A DNA stretch of 6,984 nucleotides from an uncultured Bacillota bacterium (GCA_937951995.1 CALGAG010000223.1:1-6984); one strand, 5' to 3'. Positions 1 to 6,372 are shown, numbered from the stretch's first letter. The notes: generated by a model not told the origin, from the letters alone. Program-made: numbers and translations.

Positions 1-1
1 C

Positions 2-1129
2 CCCTATTCCTTCCTCCATGTTGACAAGTCCGAGGTTGATCTTCCGGAGGATATTGATATACACGATGTAAAGGTCTATGAAAAGGCAAGAGACAATCTC
101 TATCAGATGATCAAGGATGGAGTCTTTATCCAGGACAAGGAGGATAGTTTTTACATCTACAAACAAATAATGAAGGGCAGAGCACAGGTAGGACTTGTGG
201 GAACTACCTCCATAGACGACTATTTGAACGATATAATCAAAAAACATGAGTTTACAAGGGCAGACAAGGAAGAGGATAGGATCAACCACGTTGATTATAC
301 AAATGCCAACACTGGTCCCATTTTCCTTACCTATAGGAAGAAAAAGGAGATAAGCGACCTAATCAATGGTTGGATGAATGAAAAGGATCCAATTTATGAC
401 TTCCAATCAGATGATGAGATTACACATACCATATGGAAGATTGATGACAAGTCTGTCATAGACAAGCTTGTAGCCTTGTTCGCATCAGTGGACTACCTCT
501 ATATTGCCGATGGTCACCACAGGACAGCCTCAGCAGTCAAGGTTGGCCTAAAGCGTAGAGACCAATTACCCGATTACGATGGAACTGAGGAGTTCAACTT
601 TTTCCTATCCGTTCTATTCCCGGATGAGGACCTATATATTATGGACTACAACCGTGTTGTAAGAGATCTTAACGAATACTCAGCTGCGGAGTTCATAGAG
701 CTTCTGAAGGAAAAGTTCGATGTTGAACAATACACTGGAGAAGGTCAGTACAAACCCACAGAAAAGCATAGTTTTGGAATGTTCCTGGATGACAATTGGT
801 ATATACTAAGGGCCAAGGAAGGCTCCTTTGACGAGGACTCACCTGTGGACAGGCTTGATGTATCAATCTTACAGAAAAACGTTCTGACCCCCCTACTGGG
901 AATAGTGGACCCTAGAGTTGATTCAAGAATTGATTTTGTTGGTGGAATCAGAGGATTGGCAGAACTTGAAGAAAGGGTTATAAATGGCATGAGGATTGCT
1001 TTCTCCATGTACCCAACCAGCATCGATGACCTGATGGCCATTGCGGATGCCGGAGAGGTAATGCCACCTAAATCCACATGGTTTGAGCCTAAGCTAAGAA
1101 GTGGACTTTTCGTCCATACACTGGATTAA
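2..1129 (+). CDS. DUF1015 family protein, 5' end missing
   Basis: The reading frame is open from base 2, well upstream of the first ATG at 107, and the first residues (PYSFLHVDK) look like the conserved early part of DUF1015 proteins. The gene is therefore cut by the window edge, and 107 is an internal methionine. 375 residues are visible; family members are usually a little over 400, so roughly 35-40 are missing. The best motif is ADGHHRTASA, with D-G-H-H-R at bases 509-523, in the middle of the visible protein. No signal peptide or membrane segment is seen, so it is probably cytoplasmic. The biochemical role is not established to my knowledge. From memory, DUF1015 genes in Clostridia often lie beside serA/serC (serine synthesis), and the DGHHR motif resembles that of ParB/sulfiredoxin-fold free-serine kinases, but any link to serine is inference. 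The upstream neighbour is out of view. A hairpin follows the stop codon. Confidence 0.88.
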   Translation, partial: PYSFLHVDKSEVDLPEDIDIHDVKVYEKARDNLYQMIKDGVFIQDKEDSFYIYKQIMKGRAQVGLVGTTSIDDYLNDIIKKHEFTRADKEEDRINHVDYTNANTGPIFLTYRKKKEISDLINGWMNEKDPIYDFQSDDEITHTIWKIDDKSVIDKLVALFASVDYLYIADGHHRTASAVKVGLKRRDQLPDYDGTEEFNFFLSVLFPDEDLYIMDYNRVVRDLNEYSAAEFIELLKEKFDVEQYTGEGQYKPTEKHSFGMFLDDNWYILRAKEGSFDEDSPVDRLDVSILQKNVLTPLLGIVDPRVDSRIDFVGGIRGLAELEERVINGMRIAFSMYPTSIDDLMAIADAGEVMPPKSTWFEPKLRSGLFVHTLD

Positions 1130-1134
1130 GTTTT

Positions 1135-1159
1135 AGGCCTGGTTTTAAAGCCAGGCCTT
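1135..1159 (+). terminator. Hairpin after the DUF1015 gene, possible terminator
   Basis: A perfect 8-bp inverted repeat, AGGCCTGG (1135-1142) and CCAGGCCT (1151-1158), starts 6 bases after the DUF1015 stop codon and encloses an 8-base TTTTAAAG loop. The GC-rich stem and position fit an intrinsic terminator, and it lies just upstream of the next operon's promoter. The T-tract is poor (TTATCC), so termination may be leaky or need a factor. Confidence 0.5.
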
Positions 1160-1176
1160 ATCCATGCCCAAATCCA

Positions 1177-1205
1177 TTGACATAATCGTCACAAAAATGT
1201 ATAAA
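1177..1205 (+). promoter_or_regulatory. Near-consensus sigma-A-type promoter of the coiled-coil/ftsEX operon
   Basis: A perfect -35 TTGACA (1177-1182) and a 5/6 -10 TATAAA (1200-1205) are separated by exactly 17 bases. Transcription would start near base 1212, so the leader before the TTG start at 1224 would be only about 12 bases and the ribosome binding site would lie at the very 5' end of the mRNA. No operator-like repeat is obvious around it. The match is too good to be likely by chance, but it is untested. Confidence 0.8.
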
Positions 1206-1211
1206 GGATAT

Positions 1212-1218
1212 GAGGTGA
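1212..1218 (+). promoter_or_regulatory. Ribosome binding site deciding a TTG start
   Basis: GAGGTGA is a 7-base match to the Shine-Dalgarno complement of 16S rRNA and lies 5 bases before TTG at 1224. It favours that start over the in-frame ATG at 1164, which lies upstream of the promoter and has no comparable site. Confidence 0.8.
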
Positions 1219-1223
1219 AATTT

Positions 1224-2330
1224 TTGAAAAGATCAACCGCAATTATAATGATACTACTGCTAGTAACAATATTTACATATTCCTTTGGACAGCTGGTCAA
1301 TCCAGACCAGTCCATGGGAGATATCAATTCTACCATATCCCAACTAAGTGACGAAGAGATCCAGATACTTGAATCCCTCTTCCTTATCCAGCAGGAGGTT
1401 CGGGAGCTTGAAGTGGTACAGGAGCGGACAGAATTGGAGATTGAAGCTCTCTCCCAAAAGATTGACAATATCGAAGATGATATCATCCTTTTGGAAGAGT
1501 CCTATGAAAGCAATCTGGATGTTATGGAGGAAGTCTTGCGTTCCTACCAGCGCAAGGGTCCCCTGTCAAACCTCCAGCTGATCCTAAGCTCGGACAGCCT
1601 GTCATCCCTTATTAAAAGAATCAACAGTATCAGGGACCTTTCCAGGAATACAAATGTCCTGTTGGAGACCCTGGAAGGTGAAAAGGAAAGTCTTATAGCC
1701 ATCAAGGCAGAACTGGACCAGACCCTAAGTGAAATTCAGGAACGGAGGCTACAGCTTCAGAGAACCATCGAAGAAAGAACAGCCACAATACAGCACCTCC
1801 AAGATAACCTCCAGGCCCTGCAGGATGAAAAGGAAAGGTATGAGGGTTACCTAACTGATTTGAATGATTCATGGAACCAGGTCAAGCCAATTTTCCTGCA
1901 AACCATTCAGGGAATAACCGATACAGTCCAGAGTGGTCAGCTTCCTGAATCCATGCTTAATATCAGGATTAGCTTTACTGGCATAAGTGGAAGGATTTTT
2001 GATGAAGTCCTGAATGACGAATTGTCCAAACGGGATTACCCTACGCCTGCTGAGCTATTGTTCTATGAGGATCATGTACGCCTTGTGATGCCAGATCTTA
2101 ATCTAAACATCAGGGGAAATCTTGTCATACTGGATAACAAAACCCTTCGATTCGAGATAACCGATGGTGAGTATATGGGCCTGGCCCTTGAAAGGTCGGC
2201 AGTTATGGACCTATTCGACTTTGGATACCTTGACCTTAAATTCGAGAAGCTACTTGGAAACAATACCATACGTTCAATTGAACTGCAGGATGGATACATG
2301 GACCTACAAATCCGACCATCTCTATTCTAA
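1224..2330 (+). CDS. Secreted coiled-coil FtsEX partner (PcsB/CwlO-like helical region) without a recognisable hydrolase domain
   Basis: 368 residues from the TTG start at 1224, chosen for its GAGGTGA site and because this start gives a clean export signal: MKRS followed by a hydrophobic run (about residues 5-19) ending near FGQ. The ATG at 1164 would lie upstream of the promoter. Residues about 35-215 are a long heptad-rich coiled coil; the stretch around 106-155 (RSYQRKG, LQLILSSDSLSSLIKRI, then a second helix) matches the pattern of the PcsB/CwlO/EnvC coiled-coil region that docks on FtsX. The last ~145 residues are unlike LytM/M23, NlpC/P60 or CHAP domains: no cysteine at all, no metal-binding HxH, and alternating hydrophobic patterns suggesting beta strands. 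It is the first gene of an operon with ftsE (12-base gap) and ftsX, so it is probably the extracytoplasmic partner of FtsEX. Whether it regulates a hydrolase or has its own activity is unknown. Confidence 0.82.
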   Translation: MKRSTAIIMILLLVTIFTYSFGQLVNPDQSMGDINSTISQLSDEEIQILESLFLIQQEVRELEVVQERTELEIEALSQKIDNIEDDIILLEESYESNLDVMEEVLRSYQRKGPLSNLQLILSSDSLSSLIKRINSIRDLSRNTNVLLETLEGEKESLIAIKAELDQTLSEIQERRLQLQRTIEERTATIQHLQDNLQALQDEKERYEGYLTDLNDSWNQVKPIFLQTIQGITDTVQSGQLPESMLNIRISFTGISGRIFDEVLNDELSKRDYPTPAELLFYEDHVRLVMPDLNLNIRGNLVILDNKTLRFEITDGEYMGLALERSAVMDLFDFGYLDLKFEKLLGNNTIRSIELQDGYMDLQIRPSLF

Positions 2331-2342
2331 AGGAGGACAATC

Positions 2343-3026
2343 ATGATTACTACAAAAAACCTAAGCCTCAGATACAAGGATGGTACCTATGGTCTGGAGG
2401 ATGTAAACATAAGTATTCCCCCTGGGAAAATCGTCTATATAACAGGGCAGAGCGGGTCAGGAAAAACCAGCTTCATCAAACTCCTACTGGGTATGGAAAG
2501 ACCTACTTCTGGCGAGCTGTTCCTCCTTGGCAACTCCATGAACAAGATTTCAGAAAGGGAACTTAGAAATCTAAGACAGCAAATTGGTCCGGTATTTCAG
2601 GATTTCAAGCTTCTTGATGGAAGGACAGTCAATGAGAATGTCCTTGTTGGTATGAGGTTTCTCCCCATCAAAAAGGAGGCAATGTATGAAAAGGCCCTTA
2701 AATCCCTGGAGAAGGTTGGACTATCCCACAAGGTACATTCCTCTGTTGAAAACCTCTCCTACGGTGAAAGACAAAGGGTTGCAATAGCAAGGTCCGTTGC
2801 CAGGAATCCAAAGCTGATCATTGCGGATGAGCCTACCGGCAACCTGGATAAAAAGAACTCCATGATTATACTTGAGCTTCTAAAGTCATTCCGTGGACCG
2901 GAGACTACGGTTATAATAACCACACATGCCACCCACCTGATAAATGATGAGAAGGGTTGCATACACATACAGGTCGATGATGGTAAAATGACCCTTGAGG
3001 AGGTGCCACATGAAACTTCTTCATAA
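2343..3026 (+). CDS. ftsE: Cell-division ATP-binding protein FtsE
   Basis: ABC ATPase of 227 residues, a normal FtsE length, with ATG 6 bases after AGGAGG (2331-2336). Walker A is GQSGSGKT (35-42); the Q-loop is in VFQDFKLL (Q86), a stretch characteristic of FtsE; the signature is LSYGERQ (138-144); Walker B is LIIADEP (158-164, D162 and E163); a D-loop (GNLD, 166-169) follows, and the switch histidine is H195 in TTHATH. All catalytic elements are present. The signature has Tyr where the LSGGQ-type consensus has Gly. FtsE pairs with FtsX at the inner face of the membrane and uses ATP to drive peptidoglycan hydrolase activation during division or elongation. It follows the coiled-coil gene by 12 bases and overlaps ftsX by 17, so the three are almost certainly co-transcribed. 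Confidence 0.95.
   Translation: MITTKNLSLRYKDGTYGLEDVNISIPPGKIVYITGQSGSGKTSFIKLLLGMERPTSGELFLLGNSMNKISERELRNLRQQIGPVFQDFKLLDGRTVNENVLVGMRFLPIKKEAMYEKALKSLEKVGLSHKVHSSVENLSYGERQRVAIARSVARNPKLIIADEPTGNLDKKNSMIILELLKSFRGPETTVIITTHATHLINDEKGCIHIQVDDGKMTLEEVPHETSS
2998..3005 (+). promoter_or_regulatory. Ribosome binding site of ftsX inside the end of ftsE
   Basis: AGGAGGTG is a near-perfect Shine-Dalgarno sequence, ending 4 bases before ATG at 3010. It overlaps the in-frame TTG at 2995, which would otherwise be a possible start, and so supports ATG 3010. It lies within the last codons of ftsE, as expected for coupled translation. Confidence 0.85.
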
Positions 3027-3894
3027 CAATATGGGCTACTACCTTAAGGAAGTGAAGACCCTTGTAAAGAGGGATATTTCTTCAAATCTTTTATCTGTAA
3101 TAAGTCTGGCCTTCATTTTCTTTATCCTTGCACTTGTCTTTTCACTTGGAATCTCATCTGACTTCATGATCACACAGATTGAAGACCAGGCTGAAATCAG
3201 TATATACTACACGGAAGATGCAAATATGGGCGATTTGATTGAAAACCTTCTCTCAATACCAGGTGTCACAGATGTAATACCTGTGGATGAGGAAACTGCA
3301 AAGGAAGAGATGACCCAAATACTTGGCAGCGAATCGAGAATTGTGGACCTGTTTGACCACAACCCCTTCAGCCCCTATCTGGATGTGGCAATACAGCTAG
3401 AATCAGTGGATGAGATTTCAGAAAAGGCCTCTTCCCTGGATGGTGTTGAACTGGTAAGGGACAATAAGGAGGTCCTCCAGAAACTGCAGGAAATTTCGGG
3501 AATAATAAGACTCATAGGTTTCTTTATACTGCTTTCTGTTTCAATTGCAACCCTTGTCATAACATCTCACCTTATCAGGCAAGGTGTGTATCTTAACAGG
3601 GATTCAATAGGTACCCTTAAGCTCTTGGGAGCTCCAGATGGGTTTATATACAGGCCCTTTCTTGTGAACGGAATGCTCACATCCTTGATGGCAGGGATGC
3701 TGTCACTTGTTTTAACATATTTCTCAACCCGATACCTATTCAGTCAGCTGTCAGGCAGCCTTCCCTTTATTGTGCTGCCAGGCTTTACAGACCACATGAC
3801 TACCCTGGTCGTCTTCACCCTATCCCTTTCAGTACTTCTTGGGATATTTGGAGGACTAATGGGTATAAAATCCACCAAGCCAAAAAATAATTAA
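3010..3894 (+). CDS. ftsX: Cell-division membrane protein FtsX
   Basis: 294 residues from ATG 3010, which has an AGGAGGTG site; the TTG at 2995 would remove that site. The FtsX layout is complete: a cytoplasmic N-terminus (1-26), TM1 about 27-47, an extracytoplasmic domain about 52-162, then TM2 about 164-186, TM3 about 217-245 and TM4 about 262-287. The segment IGTLKLLGAPDGFI (200-213) with RPF after it matches the conserved FtsX/ABC3-permease loop between TM2 and TM3. The extracytoplasmic domain (residues such as SIPGVTDVIPVDEETAKEEM) has the usual FtsX pattern and is the expected docking site for the coiled-coil protein encoded at the start of the operon. FtsX has no transport substrate known; it relays FtsE ATPase cycles across the membrane. 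The gene overlaps ftsE by 17 bases, and its stop codon abuts the terminator hairpin. Confidence 0.95.
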   Translation: MKLLHNNMGYYLKEVKTLVKRDISSNLLSVISLAFIFFILALVFSLGISSDFMITQIEDQAEISIYYTEDANMGDLIENLLSIPGVTDVIPVDEETAKEEMTQILGSESRIVDLFDHNPFSPYLDVAIQLESVDEISEKASSLDGVELVRDNKEVLQKLQEISGIIRLIGFFILLSVSIATLVITSHLIRQGVYLNRDSIGTLKLLGAPDGFIYRPFLVNGMLTSLMAGMLSLVLTYFSTRYLFSQLSGSLPFIVLPGFTDHMTTLVVFTLSLSVLLGIFGGLMGIKSTKPKNN

Positions 3895-3926
3895 GGAGAG
3901 TTCTTGATGAACTCTCCTCTTTATTT
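3895..3926. terminator. Bidirectional intrinsic terminator between convergent ftsX and the permease gene
   Basis: A perfect 9-bp stem, GGAGAGTTC (3895-3903) and GAACTCTCC (3909-3917), with a TTGAT loop. On the plus strand it is followed by TCTTTATTT; on the minus strand by TTAATTATTTTTTG (complement of 3881-3894). Both directions thus have a T-rich tail. It starts on the base after the ftsX stop codon and ends 2 bases from the opposing gene's stop codon, so it very likely ends both transcripts. Confidence 0.88.
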
Positions 3927-3927
3927 G

Positions 3928-4827
3928 CTACAAAAGGAGCAGGATTGCCACACCTGCAACAGAAACAAAGGCCCCGAATATCTCTGAGGGCTTGACCTTC
4001 TCCTTGAATAGAAATATTGAAAATGGAATTATTGTTATTGGAGTGATTGAAGTAATTGTGGAAGCAATTCCAGCAGTTGTATACCTAAGAGCAACAAGGG
4101 ACATGCTTACACCGAGGAAGGGTCCAAAGAATGACCCATAGAGGGTATACTTTATTGCCTCCTTGTCCTTTATGGCAAGCTTAAGCTCCCCCCATCTTCC
4201 CATTATGGTCACAAACACCACAAAGCTTATAAATCCTGCTATAATCCTAATTTGAGTTGCTGCAAATGTGTTGTAGTCCAAAAGTCCCACCTTGCTGAAT
4301 ATCAGCCCGGTGGCCTGTCCCAATGCGCCCATGAAGGCATAGAAAAGGCCTCTAGGCGAATACTTCATCCTAACACCTTGGCCTCCCCTGTCCCTGCTCA
4401 TAACAACAATGACTATTCCCATGATTGTTACCATCATTCCAATAACACCAGAAAGGGACAGCTTCTCCCCTAGCAGGAAGTATCCCAGTAGAGCTGCCAT
4501 AGGTGGACTGGTGGCCATCATAAGGAGTGATATCCTTACACCTACTTCGATGTATGCCTTCAGCATGAAAAAATCTCCAATAAAGAAACCAATTATTCCT
4601 GATATAGTGAGCCAAGTCCAATTATGTAACGAGGCGTCAGTGGGAAAAGGCACTCCCCTTGTTATCAATGCAGTTACTGTAAGGAAAGCAAATCCAAAAA
4701 CAAGCTTAATGAAGTTTACTGAAAGGCTTCCAATTCTACCGCTGGCCTTCCCAAAGAAAATTCCAACAAGGGTCCAACTGAAAGCAGTGGCCAATGCAGC
4801 CAGCTCTCCAATATTTTGCTCAAACAT
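3928..4827 (-). CDS. EamA/DMT-superfamily permease, ten membrane helices
   Basis: 299 residues, the usual length for the EamA (drug/metabolite transporter) family. Two repeats of five hydrophobic helices are visible: the first from about residue 8 to 143, with the conserved LLGEKLSLSGVIGMMVTIMG end segment (118-137); then a short charged linker (RDRGGQGVRMKYS, 145-157); and the second from about 159 to 299, with the matching FLFKEKVKPSEIFGAFVSVAG (272-292). The repeated E-K-x-x-x-x-x-x-x-G pattern is the hallmark of the family. The substrate cannot be read from the sequence; members export amino acids, nucleosides or other metabolites. ATG 4827 has a GAGAGGA site 6 bases upstream. The gene lies 69 bases after the SLH gene on the same strand; I found no convincing promoter in that gap, so read-through from upstream is possible despite a weak hairpin there. 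Confidence 0.9.
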   Translation of the reverse strand: MFEQNIGELAALATAFSWTLVGIFFGKASGRIGSLSVNFIKLVFGFAFLTVTALITRGVPFPTDASLHNWTWLTISGIIGFFIGDFFMLKAYIEVGVRISLLMMATSPPMAALLGYFLLGEKLSLSGVIGMMVTIMGIVIVVMSRDRGGQGVRMKYSPRGLFYAFMGALGQATGLIFSKVGLLDYNTFAATQIRIIAGFISFVVFVTIMGRWGELKLAIKDKEAIKYTLYGSFFGPFLGVSMSLVALRYTTAGIASTITSITPITIIPFSIFLFKEKVKPSEIFGAFVSVAGVAILLLL

Positions 4828-4863
4828 TTAATGTCCTCTCATTCAATCCAATATATGTGGCAT

Positions 4864-4891
4864 ATTCAAAGGCCTGCCCGATAGCAGACCT
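4864..4891 (-). terminator. Weak hairpin after the SLH-domain gene
   Basis: On the minus strand, AGGTCTGC (4891-4884) pairs with GCAGGCCT (4877-4870) with one T-G wobble, enclosing TATCGG, about 5 bases after the SLH gene stop codon. It is followed by TTGAATA, a poor T-tract. It may act as a partial terminator or a 3' stabilising structure between the SLH gene and the permease gene. Confidence 0.4.
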
Positions 4892-4896
4892 GGTGA

Positions 4897-5892
4897 TTAC
4901 TGGAAATACTCGTATGCTCTTGTTGTAAGCAGTACCGCCTGCTCCCTTGTGGTATGCTCAAGAGGGTTCAGGTTGTTGGTCTCGTCACCCTTTAGAATCC
5001 CATTGTGCACTAGAAACATCATGCTGTCGTAGGCGTAGGCGCTTATACCATTTTCTATGGCAACGGGAGAATAGGAAAGACTCAAGGTGGGGTCAACCTT
5101 CTGAAGGGTCCTGCCAATGACCACTGCTATATCCTGTCTTGTTATGGGATTATCCGGTCTGTAGGTTCCATCCTCATAGCCCGTTATTATGCCAAGGGCG
5201 GCTGCCTTAAGAACCTCTTGGTTGTCAGTATCTGCAAAATACTGTCCTACTGGGTCTATTTCCTGGCCTGTCTTGCTTTCATAGTAGGCAACCATAACCT
5301 GGGCAAACTCTTCCCTCGTTATAACATCACGCATATTGCTGCTTATACAGTCCGGTATCAGGCTGTATTCATATGCCTTGTCCAGCTCCTGCAATGCCCA
5401 GGGTGAAGCGTAATTGTAAGGGTAGATCTTTCCGCTTGAAACCGTGGGGCTGTAGCTGCCAAACAAGGTATAGCTTCCCAATATGTCCCTTTGGGCAAGT
5501 CCGATCCTGACTCTGAAATTATAGGATGAGAACATTACATTTACCGGTTCTTCAACAATTCCAAGTCTTAAAAGGTCCAGGTCTATCCTTGTAAATCCAC
5601 CCTCTTCCCTAGCCAGATCAATATATTTGAAATTCATCTCTCTCATTATGACAGAGTCTTCATTTCGAACGTAGAAGTTAACCTGAACATACAGGTCTTC
5701 CCTGTAGGCCTCATTGTTGTAAAGTGATATTGTTTCCTCCTCATCTTTCCATCTAAGTACAAAAAATGGGTTTTCCTCTTCAACCAGCTCTGCGGAAAAC
5801 TGTTTAATCGAGCCTGGTCTCGCTATCTGGCCCGTTGAAATAGACGGTACTAGTATAATAAGTACCATTAAGCATATAAAAACCTTTTTCAT
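4897..5892 (-). CDS. Exported protein with three C-terminal SLH repeats
   Basis: 331 residues from ATG 5892, which has GGAGG 5 bases upstream and begins directly with a signal peptide: MKK, a hydrophobic core (4-15) and likely cleavage near STG-Q (around 21-22). The longer in-frame start at 5931 would put 13 polar residues before the signal and overlap the previous gene. Residues about 23-155 form an unrecognised, strand-rich region (for example LYVQVNFYVRNEDSVI, NVMFSSYNFRVRIG). Three S-layer homology repeats follow at about 164-210, 219-264 and 285-330, with the typical TRAE-like motifs TREE (192-195), TRQD (251-254) and TREQ (315-318); the second repeat (ITGYEDGTYRPDNPITRQD) is textbook. 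SLH triplets bind pyruvylated secondary wall polymers, so the protein should sit non-covalently on the cell wall. It follows the DUF1232 gene by 16 bases and is probably co-transcribed with it. The role of the N-terminal region is unknown. Confidence 0.9.
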   Translation of the reverse strand: MKKVFICLMVLIILVPSISTGQIARPGSIKQFSAELVEEENPFFVLRWKDEEETISLYNNEAYREDLYVQVNFYVRNEDSVIMREMNFKYIDLAREEGGFTRIDLDLLRLGIVEEPVNVMFSSYNFRVRIGLAQRDILGSYTLFGSYSPTVSSGKIYPYNYASPWALQELDKAYEYSLIPDCISSNMRDVITREEFAQVMVAYYESKTGQEIDPVGQYFADTDNQEVLKAAALGIITGYEDGTYRPDNPITRQDIAVVIGRTLQKVDPTLSLSYSPVAIENGISAYAYDSMMFLVHNGILKGDETNNLNPLEHTTREQAVLLTTRAYEYFQ

Positions 5893-5897
5893 TTCTT

Positions 5898-5902
5898 CCT
5901 CC
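5898..5902 (-). promoter_or_regulatory. Ribosome binding site deciding the SLH gene start
   Basis: GGAGG on the minus strand lies 5 bases before ATG 5892. It supports this start, which gives a normal signal peptide, over the upstream in-frame ATG on the minus strand at 5931. Confidence 0.8.
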
Positions 5903-5908
5903 AAAAAT

Positions 5909-6289
5909 CTACTGGTTTTTCTTCCAGTCACTATATTTTTCGATTTCTCCCCTAAGCGTGCTCAATATATACCCTATGACTGCAGCATCGTCCAAAAAAC
6001 CCCCAGGGAGGAAGTCAGGAATAATATCAACTGGATTGACCAAGTAAATTAGTCCTGCTATAACTGTAATAATGGTTCCCTTGGAAACCATCCTGTACTC
6101 CTTTTTGCCATAGTCCCTCACAAGAGATATCAGCTTTCCGATGTCATCAATTACCCCTGAAAGCTGGTCGTTATCTCTGATTACCAAATTTGCAGTGCTT
6201 AAAAGCTCCTTTAGTCTTTCTGGATTGTTGTAGTAATCCTTTGCCTTTCGGCCCAGTCCAGCAAGCACTCGTCCTGGGTTTATTTTCAT
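5909..6289 (-). CDS. DUF1232 (YkvA-like) small membrane protein
   Basis: 126 residues from the ATG at 6289. An in-frame ATG three codons upstream at 6298 would add MIF but has its purine-rich stretch (GAAAGAG) directly against the start codon, whereas for 6289 the spacing is 9 bases; the choice is not certain. The C-terminal half carries the DUF1232 signature: a hydrophobic segment (about 68-84) running into LVNPVDIIPDFLPGGFLDDAAVIG (83-106), with the conserved NP-D-IPDF-P and LDD residues. The N-terminal half is charged and helical. The family is widespread in bacteria, and its function is not established. The upstream promoter at 6335-6363 and the 16-base gap to the SLH gene suggest a two-gene transcript. 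Confidence 0.9.
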   Translation of the reverse strand: MKINPGRVLAGLGRKAKDYYNNPERLKELLSTANLVIRDNDQLSGVIDDIGKLISLVRDYGKKEYRMVSKGTIITVIAGLIYLVNPVDIIPDFLPGGFLDDAAVIGYILSTLRGEIEKYSDWKKNQ

Positions 6290-6334
6290 GAAAATCATCT
6301 CTTTCTATTTACAATAAAGTTATTTTATCTACCC

Positions 6335-6363
6335 ATTATACCACAGCAGCAATTTGCACACAA
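6335..6363 (-). promoter_or_regulatory. Promoter of the DUF1232-SLH transcript
   Basis: On the minus strand, a perfect -10 TATAAT (complement of 6335-6340) is preceded by TGG, giving an extended -10 TGnTATAAT. A -35 TTGTGT (complement of 6358-6363, 3-4 of 6 consensus) lies exactly 17 bases upstream. Transcription would start near 6328, leaving a leader of about 39 bases before ATG 6289. Confidence 0.75.
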
Positions 6364-6372
6364 TCCAATCAA

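Noticed and set aside
1164..1223. ATG 1164 as the start of the coiled-coil protein gene (20 extra residues).
   Set aside because: It lies upstream of a TTGACA-17-TATAAA promoter and has no good ribosome binding site. It also puts a polar stretch before the signal peptide, whereas TTG 1224 has GAGGTGA at 5-base spacing.
745..1486. Minus-strand frames at 745-1077 and 1145-1486.
   Set aside because: They are antisense to clear coding sequence (DUF1015, coiled coil), serine/isoleucine-rich in the way shadow frames are, with no motifs.
4252..4831. Plus-strand reading frames (4252-4473 and 4409-4831) and a second minus-strand frame (4370-4621) within the permease gene.
   Set aside because: They lie wholly or almost wholly inside the well-supported EamA gene, show no family motifs and read as low-complexity shadows.
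4828..4896. A separate promoter for the permease gene (TATATT near 4847-4852 on the minus strand).
   Set aside because: No acceptable -35 element lies 16-18 bases upstream; not strong enough to call.
6349..6357. Small palindrome GCAATTTGC in the spacer of the DUF1232 promoter as an operator.
   Set aside because: Only 4 bp per arm around a single base, with no match to a regulator site I know; expected by chance.
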